Assembly (NCBI GenBank): GCA_015234045.1
Contig: JADFWU010000069.1
Span: 1 to 12,805, forward strand
Source of the DNA: Magnetococcales bacterium
GTDB taxonomy: Bacteria > Pseudomonadota > Magnetococcia > Magnetococcales > JADFWU01
DNA length: 12,805 nt
Direction of reading: 5' to 3'
Below the pieces are notes generated by a model that was given only the letters and a program-made list of their open reading frames with translations, did not search any database and was not told the origin of the DNA. A program made the translations under genes and the position numbers. Below, one piece after another: positions 7,498 through 12,805 of the stretch. The first letter of the stretch is position 1. Each line of letters opens with the position of its first letter.

Positions 7498-8622
7498 ATG
7501 AAAGGGCACTACGGAAGACAGATTGCACGCGCGATACGCTCTTTCATCACGGAAAAGCCGGATCTTGCTCTGAGATATAAACATGCGAAATCGGTAGTGA
7601 GATCCTTCCGCAATCCCGCATTTTATGAAATCGCTACCCGCTGTAATTTGACCTGTGAAGGGTGCTACTATTTTGGTAATGAAAATGCACCGCCCACAGA
7701 TGGCAACCGTCCGTTGGAAGAGTGGCAACGCTTTTTTGCCAAGGAAGCCGCACGAGGGGTCACCATGGCCTATTTTGTCGGGGCTGAACCAGCCCTGAAA
7801 CAGGAGCGGCTTCTGGCTGCGGCCCCCTATTTTCCTTATGGCAATATTGGCACCAATGGCACCGTTCGCATCGACCCTGCTGTCCCATACCGCATTGGTG
7901 TCTCAATCTGGGCTGGTGAAGAGTCCTCCGATATTGAACTGAGAGGTGGTAGTGCATTTCGTAAAGCGCTGCATAACTATCGTGGTGATCCCCGTGCCAT
8001 CATGCTCTTTACCGTGACCCAATGGACCATTAATCAAGTCGAAACAGTGGCTGAGATGTGCCAGGATCACGGTGTTCAACTCACCTTCAACCTCTATTCA
8101 CCAACACATACGTTCCAGGCCAAATTGGCCCAAGGTGTAGATAATGATCGTGACCATTTCCGCCTCAGTCGGACTGGTCATGCGCCAATACTGGATGATG
8201 CGGCTTTGGTTGAGGTTCATCGCACTTTGGCAGAGACACTGGACCGTTTTCCAGAGACTGTCGTTTATGCACACCCTTTTAATGACTTTATCTGTACGTC
8301 ACACCCACGCTATGAACTCGACCCTGAAACCGGCGTGGCCATTGACTGTGGTTCGCGCATTGTGCCGCCCATGCGCTATTACACAACGGACCTGACCGCA
8401 CAGGCCGTTAAATGTTGCACGCCCGAGGTGGATTGCGCCCACTGTCGGTTGTATTCGGGCGGATGGTCTTCAAAGTTTGTTCCTGGCATATCCGATGTTA
8501 AAGATGATGTCTCTTTTGAACGGTGGCTTGATATGATGGAGACTTTGGGACGCATTTTTCTCTATCCCAGGGATCGCCATGCGGAACGCTTTGACAACGC
8601 GATGACCAAGCAGATGGACTGA
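7498..8622 (+). CDS. Radical SAM enzyme with cysteine-rich C-terminus
   Basis: The product is 374 residues from an ATG at 7498, with AAGGTG just upstream and an in-frame TGA at 7492-7494 that excludes an earlier start. CNLTCEGC (C49, C53, C56) is the canonical CxxxCxxC that binds the [4Fe-4S] cluster reducing S-adenosylmethionine. GAEP at 95-98 stands where most family members have GGEP. GTNG (118-121) and later strands complete the partial TIM barrel. Five further cysteines lie in the last quarter: C284, the CC pair 306-307, and CAHC at 313-316. They could bind a second cluster as in SPASM/twitch-type enzymes, but the spacing does not match a SPASM motif I can name. The reaction is unknown; methylthiolation, epimerisation or C-C/C-S bond formation are all possible. 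It sits between the methyltransferase and the P450, 14 nt from the latter, so the three are probably one transcript. Confidence 0.92.
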   Translation: MKGHYGRQIARAIRSFITEKPDLALRYKHAKSVVRSFRNPAFYEIATRCNLTCEGCYYFGNENAPPTDGNRPLEEWQRFFAKEAARGVTMAYFVGAEPALKQERLLAAAPYFPYGNIGTNGTVRIDPAVPYRIGVSIWAGEESSDIELRGGSAFRKALHNYRGDPRAIMLFTVTQWTINQVETVAEMCQDHGVQLTFNLYSPTHTFQAKLAQGVDNDRDHFRLSRTGHAPILDDAALVEVHRTLAETLDRFPETVVYAHPFNDFICTSHPRYELDPETGVAIDCGSRIVPPMRYYTTDLTAQAVKCCTPEVDCAHCRLYSGGWSSKFVPGISDVKDDVSFERWLDMMETLGRIFLYPRDRHAERFDNAMTKQMD

Positions 8623-8636
8623 AAATAAAAGGTGAT

Positions 8637-9929
8637 ATGATGACCATCAGCCAGAACCGTTTTTTGCCGCCAGTACTCTCTTTGCCTGATCTGGATGCAC
8701 TTGAGTGGAAAAGCATGGCAGAGATGATCCGCTTTCGGGAAAACAGCCGACCAAAAGAGTTGCTTGATGAACAGGTCATCGTCAAACAAATGGGCAAGCG
8801 CCAAATCGTATTGATTGCCGACCCAGTCGCCGCTGAAGAGATACTCTTCCGGCGTGCAGATCAGTTTCCCAAAGCCGCCATCCAGAAAAAATTGGGGCAT
8901 GCCGCCTTTGGGCCGGGGTTAAGCGGAACCGTTGGCGCTCAAAACCAGCGTCAGCGCCATGCGTTTAAGCCGCTTATGGTTGGAGAGCAGGTGCGTATCA
9001 TGGCTGAGGTGGCCAAAGAGGCTGCTGACGCAGCCGTGTCGCGTTATCTCAAGGCAGGTCGTATTGATCTCGGCTACGAGATGGCAGAACTGGCTATGCA
9101 GATCATCTGGGCCACGTTGCTCGGACCTGGCCGGTATGAGGGGCGAGACCCGATCGTTGCGGAAGTTATTACAGAACTCTATGCACATCCGAAAGGCGAT
9201 TTTATTTCCGCCACAGGGATTGTCCGGCGGCTTGCTGACCATTTTGAGGAATCAGGGCGCTGGAAACGCCTTGCAGACGATAATCCGTTAGCTGCTATCA
9301 CCAATCCAGACGGTTGGACAGGGAAGCATCCCATGAGCCAAGAAGAACTACGGGCTAATGCGGTGGTCATGGCGGCTTCAGGACATGTTACCACCGGATT
9401 GACGCTGGCTTGGTCAGCTTGGCTGCTTGGGCTTTTTCCGGACGATCAGAGGCGAGTTGTCCAAGAGGTTGATAACGATGAACATCAAGAGTCTGGCTCT
9501 TTTCTTCGTCAAGTGGTCAATGAGACCTTAAGATTGTTTCCGCCCGGTGCAGAAACCATGCGTGATGCCCTGTCTACAATGCAGGTGGCTGACCAGACCA
9601 TCAATCCCGGAGATCTTGTCATTGTCTCTTTCTATGCGCTGCACCGTCATCACCGTCTCTGGCAAAATCCCGATGCGTTCCAGCCCCAGCGGTTTGCCGC
9701 TGAGTCGCCTGAACCTGTGATGCCAACGGCATTTCTCCCCTTCAGTGGTGGTCCAGGCGGTTGTCTGGGAGAGCGTTTGGCTTGGGCTGAAATGCTGGCA
9801 GTGCTTGGCACTCTATTTCGACACACCCGCGTTGAGACAGATCCTGTAGAGGCTGACAAGGTTGGCCTCTGTCCGGGCACATGTATCTATCCAGAAGGCG
9901 CGTTGCGCGCTCAACTGCACCCACGCTGA
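8637..9929 (+). CDS. Cytochrome P450 monooxygenase
   Basis: The product is 430 residues (normal bacterial length) with no membrane anchor, so it is soluble. The heme-ligand loop FSGGPGGCLG (369-378) matches FxxGxxxCxG with C376 as thiolate. ETLR (296-299) is the K-helix ExxR, and RQRHAF (105-110) is the helix-C heme-propionate region. The I-helix reads AASGHVTTG (246-254): the threonine pair is kept, but the acidic residue before it, usual for oxygen protonation, is Val. Two ATGs adjoin at 8637 and 8640; the second lies at better distance from AAGG (8629-8632). No ferredoxin or reductase is fused or adjacent, so electrons come from elsewhere. It probably hydroxylates or oxidises the pathway intermediate, perhaps creating the hydroxyl that the neighbouring carbamoyltransferase would use (inference). 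Confidence 0.95.
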   Translation: MMTISQNRFLPPVLSLPDLDALEWKSMAEMIRFRENSRPKELLDEQVIVKQMGKRQIVLIADPVAAEEILFRRADQFPKAAIQKKLGHAAFGPGLSGTVGAQNQRQRHAFKPLMVGEQVRIMAEVAKEAADAAVSRYLKAGRIDLGYEMAELAMQIIWATLLGPGRYEGRDPIVAEVITELYAHPKGDFISATGIVRRLADHFEESGRWKRLADDNPLAAITNPDGWTGKHPMSQEELRANAVVMAASGHVTTGLTLAWSAWLLGLFPDDQRRVVQEVDNDEHQESGSFLRQVVNETLRLFPPGAETMRDALSTMQVADQTINPGDLVIVSFYALHRHHRLWQNPDAFQPQRFAAESPEPVMPTAFLPFSGGPGGCLGERLAWAEMLAVLGTLFRHTRVETDPVEADKVGLCPGTCIYPEGALRAQLHPR

Positions 9930-9934
9930 ACGCA

Positions 9935-11905
9935 TCAGTCAAGCGGACCGGATCCGCTGTGTTCGACAAAGTGCCACAGGTCGATAAATTGAAGATCAGC
10001 TCTATTCTGAGTTTTACGTTTTATCCGGGCAATGAGCCGCTGTAGCTTGTGTGCATCGCCCGCGTTGCTCGGATCATAGCGATGCAATCGAGGATTGTGA
10101 TAGTAGAACATGAGATCGTATCGTGAAAGCTGGTGCGGGTTCAGTTTTTTTTCCATGGAAACAGGGTCGTTTACTGCGGGCGGGTCAATGTTTACGCCCG
10201 TTCTTTGCAATGGGTGTGTTTCGTTGTATGCGGCGCAATTCTTCAGTTCAATTCGACAGTTGTTGATGTAGACAATCCTGATCTCTTTTCTGAGGGCAAA
10301 GTTCAGCGCTTCAGGAATCGTGTTGATGATCGGTTCGCCACGATCGTTGAGGGACGTGTTGCCGAGAATTGGCACGCCTGTACGTTGGTAAAATGCGGAT
10401 AACAGGTGGTGGAGTGCTGGATTATCATCCATGCTCAACGTTTGAACTCGGGCTGTTCCATCCAGATGACAAATGGCGGCAACCGTCTCCTTTTTTTCGG
10501 CGCTTATTTTGAACGTGTGCAGCATGTAGGGAGAGTTGTAGATATCTTCAAACCATTCATGCATCCGCTCTTGTAGAACGATTGGTGCAACCGGTCGCCA
10601 CCATTGACGTTGTTTGATCGCATTCAATGCGTCTCTTGCGGCGAGATTTCTGGGATCAGCCAGCAGGCTACGATTCCCCAACGCCCGAGGCCCCATTTCT
10701 GCGCGTCCTTGGAACCAGATAATAGGCGCTTGTAATAGATCATCCACTACCTGGTCGTAGTGTAAGGTTTGCACGCTTTCAACAAAATCAGAGAACTGCG
10801 CATCAGCCAAAACCGTATCCAGAGCATCATCGGCACTGCCATGATATGGCGTGCGAAAATGAAAATCGAACTGTTTCAGTCGCGTATGAAACTGATATAG
10901 CCCCATGCCTAATGACATGCCTGAGTCATTGAGACATGGCGGTGCCATAAATCCCTTGAACTGATATTTTCGCATCAAGTGGGCATTTGCCGGGCAGTTA
11001 AGTGCATATCCGCCTGACAAGGCAAGATAGGTGTCGCGTGGATCGAGATGATGTTTCTTTAATATCCCATCAATGGTTTGCTCCATGATCATCAGAGACG
11101 TTTTATGAATGATTTTGACCACCATGCTGATCTGATTGTCTTCAACAGAAAATCGGCTGTCAAACGCATTCATTAACGTGCCTGCGTCACAAGCGGAAAT
11201 TGACTCAATGCGCTGGGCAATGGCTTCAAACCATTCACCAAGATCAATAATATCCTTGGTATTGGTAACGGATAACGGATATTCCATTTCAATCCAAGCG
11301 TTACTTTGGGACGCGCTTCCCAAAGCCATCAATGACCCCTCATTCAACTGATAGCGTTGCCGCATCAAGGCCCAGAGCACCCCTGGGGATGAGATTGGAA
11401 ACAGTGCTAACTGGCCTCGATTGGAATAGCCGCCGACATAATAGTTCTTCTGCCTGACTTCCGTATCAATGACATTATCCGGGGCACCATCCACAGCCAG
11501 TGCGATAATTTTTTCACGATGAAATATGTCTGTATCCAGAAGAATACTGGAAAAAAGATGCATCAAACCATGGTGGGGTAATTGGGGGTGTTGCGTCTGC
11601 CATTCTGTATCAGAAATGGTAGATAGGCCGGGCGTGCCCCACACCGCAACCATATCATCCAGTGAAAGTCCGACCTCTTCCAACAGCGTGTTGATAACCT
11701 GCTGGGCATGAACAGTGCTGAAAAATGAGTTGCTGTGATTTTTATGTCCGGATACTCTTTCCAGCTCCCAATAGTGAACCAGTTCAACATGATTGGCCTC
11801 TTTTCGCCAGAGGGCCATATTCTGGTCATGTCTCAAGCCAATATTCTTGAGATAGGCGAGGTCTCCGATATGAGAGTAGACCGATAGGTAATGACCGTTT
11901 TTCAC
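9935..11905 (-). CDS. O-carbamoyltransferase, NodU/CmcH/TobZ family
   Basis: The product is 656 residues from a GTG at 11905, with AAAGGT at proper spacing upstream. Family members transfer a carbamoyl group from carbamoyl phosphate through carbamoyl-AMP to a hydroxyl or sugar of antibiotics and Nod factors. The Kae1-like N-terminal domain has HHGLMH (111-116; HxxxH metal-ligand pair H112/H116), AVDGAPDN (137-144), LSGGYALNC (296-304) and NDSGMSLG (326-333). The C-terminal domain has WFQGRAEMGPRALGNRS (397-413), LADPR, QRQWWRPVAPIVL (432-444), DGTARVQT (482-489) and GNTSLNDRGEPI (515-526). All main landmarks are present, so it should be active. After residue ~560 there is an extension of about 95 residues, charged and aromatic-rich, that is longer than I expect for the family. 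It is convergent with the P450 gene and follows the TPR gene by 36 nt. The acceptor is unknown. Confidence 0.95.
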   Translation of the reverse strand: MKNGHYLSVYSHIGDLAYLKNIGLRHDQNMALWRKEANHVELVHYWELERVSGHKNHSNSFFSTVHAQQVINTLLEEVGLSLDDMVAVWGTPGLSTISDTEWQTQHPQLPHHGLMHLFSSILLDTDIFHREKIIALAVDGAPDNVIDTEVRQKNYYVGGYSNRGQLALFPISSPGVLWALMRQRYQLNEGSLMALGSASQSNAWIEMEYPLSVTNTKDIIDLGEWFEAIAQRIESISACDAGTLMNAFDSRFSVEDNQISMVVKIIHKTSLMIMEQTIDGILKKHHLDPRDTYLALSGGYALNCPANAHLMRKYQFKGFMAPPCLNDSGMSLGMGLYQFHTRLKQFDFHFRTPYHGSADDALDTVLADAQFSDFVESVQTLHYDQVVDDLLQAPIIWFQGRAEMGPRALGNRSLLADPRNLAARDALNAIKQRQWWRPVAPIVLQERMHEWFEDIYNSPYMLHTFKISAEKKETVAAICHLDGTARVQTLSMDDNPALHHLLSAFYQRTGVPILGNTSLNDRGEPIINTIPEALNFALRKEIRIVYINNCRIELKNCAAYNETHPLQRTGVNIDPPAVNDPVSMEKKLNPHQLSRYDLMFYYHNPRLHRYDPSNAGDAHKLQRLIARIKRKTQNRADLQFIDLWHFVEHSGSGPLD

Positions 11906-11941
11906 AAGGTTACCTTTATAAAAACAATCATGAAAACCAAT

Positions 11942-12283
11942 TTACGACTGTTGGAGATTCGTGGATAAACTTCTCCAGATGGGACCAAAGCTTATATTTT
12001 CGGGACTGCCACACAGTTGTTGGGCAAAATCTTCCAGTACAACGGAAAACCACCGGTCAATAAAATCCTCTTCACTTTCGCCATCTGCCGGTTCAGGAAG
12101 AGTAAATAATTGGACAACAGATCGTTTATCCTGCCAGACGGCTTTGCATGAAATTGTTGGAATGGAATGCTTATACGCAAGTCGAGGAATGATGGGAGAG
12201 ACCCGGATATGTCCGTTGAGAAAAGGGCGTTCAAGTGCATGTGTGCTCTCCTGGTCATATCCACATTTTCCTGACCATGACAC
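11942..12283 (-). pseudogene. Out-of-frame continuation of the TPR gene; resembles acyltransferase C-terminal end
   Basis: This frame (possible GTG at 12283, stop at 11942) encodes 113 residues and lies -1 relative to the TPR frame. A YDQES...ALERPFLNGHIRVSP...RLAYKHSIPTISCKAV stretch recalls the part of LpxL/LABLAT acyltransferases where a DQ is followed by a PFF-G-x-x-x-x-xP-x-x-x-x-LA-x-x-x-x-x-P pattern. A later acidic helix, EEDFIDRWFSVVLEDFAQQL, would match the family's C-terminal helix. The catalytic HxxxxD half is absent, so this would not be an enzyme on its own. Either a single-base change split one TPR-containing gene of about 243 residues, or a deletion joined a TPR gene to the end of an acyltransferase gene. 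The likeness is by eye and moderate. Confidence 0.4.
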
Positions 12284-12672
12284 AGTTGAATGCTGTTGAC
12301 TCTTTCCTCTTTATCAAGAATTTTCAGGATGTTGACATAGCGGGTAAAAATATCAGGGTGTTTTGGCGTTTCCTGAAACCATTTTTCAACGACATTGAGC
12401 GCTTCAGTATACGCTTTCTGGTGAATCAAAATATCAAAATAGAGTGTTTTGACCTGAATATTGGAGGACCACTGTTCCATGGCTTTCTTAGTTAATCTCA
12501 GCGCCTCATCCGCTCTTCCGTATTTGTACGTGAATTTGGCCATTTCAAGCGCGGCAAGTATCCGTAACAGCTCTGCTTCGGCCTTTTTCAATTTTCCAGA
12601 ACGTTCAAAAAACAGCGCGACACCGAGTAGTGTGTCAGGATCTTCTTTTTGCTCTGTATGAATCGAAGTCAT
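11992..12672 (-). CDS. TPR-repeat protein; 3' part probably out of frame
   Basis: The open frame has 226 codons from an ATG at 12672, with AAGAGA upstream. Residues ~14-125 are helical TPR-like repeats: LLGVALFFERSGKLKKAEAELL, YKYGRADEALRLTKKAM, LIHQKAYTEALNVVEKWF and HPDIFTRYVNILKIL show the small/large residue pattern of paired helices. From about residue 135 the sequence loses this character and reads like a shadow frame, while the overlapping minus frame 12283-11942 looks like real protein. I therefore think the true reading changes frame by -1 between about 12290 and 12240. One candidate is the four-base T run (plus) at 12266-12269, read as AAAA. TPR domains mediate protein contacts; the partner is unknown. 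The gene lies just upstream of, and codirectional with, the carbamoyltransferase, and was probably cotranscribed with it. Confidence 0.6.
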   Translation of the reverse strand: MTSIHTEQKEDPDTLLGVALFFERSGKLKKAEAELLRILAALEMAKFTYKYGRADEALRLTKKAMEQWSSNIQVKTLYFDILIHQKAYTEALNVVEKWFQETPKHPDIFTRYVNILKILDKEERVNSIQLCHGQENVDMTRRAHMHLNALFSTDISGSLPSFLDLRISIPFQQFHAKPSGRINDLLSNYLLFLNRQMAKVKRILLTGGFPLYWKILPNNCVAVPKI

Positions 12673-12744
12673 GAGCGTCTCTTAGATAGTGTTTAAACTG
12701 CACCAACGTTAGAAAAACGAAATTTCTAAAACTGGTTGGCGTGT

Positions 12745-12765
12745 AGAGGAGGCTGTGCCGCCTCT
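12745..12765. repeat. Imperfect GC-rich hairpin (dispersed-repeat-like)
   Basis: AGAGG (12745-12749) pairs with CCTCT (12761-12765), and GGC (12751-12753) with GCC (12757-12759), leaving an A/G mismatch between the two stem parts and a TGT loop. No T run follows on either strand, so it is not a standard intrinsic terminator. It lies 72 nt upstream of the TPR start codon and 6 nt from a second hairpin, which together look like a mobile intergenic repeat. Confidence 0.4.
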
Positions 12766-12771
12766 GCTGGG

Positions 12772-12788
12772 TGTGGGCAACGCCCACA
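12772..12788. repeat. Perfect 7-bp stem hairpin, TGTGGGC/GCCCACA
   Basis: TGTGGGC (12772-12778) and GCCCACA (12782-12788) form a perfect stem with a three-base loop (AAC). A 'GTGGGC-AAC-GCCCAC' core of this kind occurs as a dispersed intergenic repeat in various proteobacteria and cyanobacteria; that this copy belongs to such a family is inference. No poly-T tract follows. Together with the hairpin at 12745 it sits in the leader or promoter region of the TPR-carbamoyltransferase pair. Confidence 0.45.
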
Positions 12789-12805
12789 TCAAACGAAATG
12801 GCGCG

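Noticed and set aside
10133-11351. Plus-strand frames opposite the carbamoyltransferase
   Set aside because: The minus strand holds a full-length enzyme with all family motifs; the plus frames have no recognisable features.
12235-12661. Plus-strand frames opposite the TPR gene
   Set aside because: They are hydrophobic, low-complexity antisense readings without a plausible ribosome site.

Overview
The window looks like a chromosomal accessory region of a Gram-negative, probably proteobacterial, organism. The basis is a giant repeat-rich surface protein of the LEPR-motif/DUF4347 type on the left, compact bacterial operons with ordinary Shine-Dalgarno sites, and mid-range base composition in the coding regions. 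The genus cannot be read from the sequence.

Layout. (1) Positions 1-6143, minus strand: the N-terminal ~2047 codons of one uninterrupted giant protein that runs off the left edge. From the N-terminus it has a LEPRxxFDAA motif, a DUF4347 domain with a His-Gly/Ala-Cys pair like that of caspase-clan folds, cadherin-like domains, about five autotransporter-associated (PATR-type) beta-helix repeats, three Ig-like repeats of roughly 355-360 bp, and a tandem array of near-identical 336-bp (112-residue) repeats cut by the window edge. (2) Positions 6144-6787: a divergent, very AT-rich intergenic region with a possible 33-residue single-pass membrane peptide and no promoter I would stand behind. (3) Positions 6788-9929, plus strand: a three-gene operon encoding a small class I methyltransferase, a radical SAM enzyme with a cysteine-rich C-terminus, and a cytochrome P450. 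(4) Positions 9935-11905, minus strand: a large NodU/TobZ-type O-carbamoyltransferase, ending tail-to-tail only 5 nt from the P450. (5) Positions 11942-12672, minus strand, just upstream of the carbamoyltransferase: a TPR-repeat gene whose 3' part is out of frame and whose alternative frame resembles the C-terminal end of a lipid A/LABLAT-type acyltransferase. This is either a frameshifted gene or a decayed fusion. (6) Right edge: two adjacent hairpins resembling a dispersed intergenic repeat.

How the genes may work together (inference): a methyltransferase, a radical SAM enzyme, a P450 and a carbamoyltransferase side by side are a set of tailoring enzymes. No NRPS, PKS, terpene synthase or convincing precursor peptide is present in the window. 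They may make or decorate a small carbamoylated, methylated and oxidised metabolite, with the scaffold coming from primary metabolism or from genes elsewhere. I do not recognise this exact gene set as a known pathway, and it is the best candidate here for an undescribed system. The giant surface protein is divergently transcribed and need not be related.
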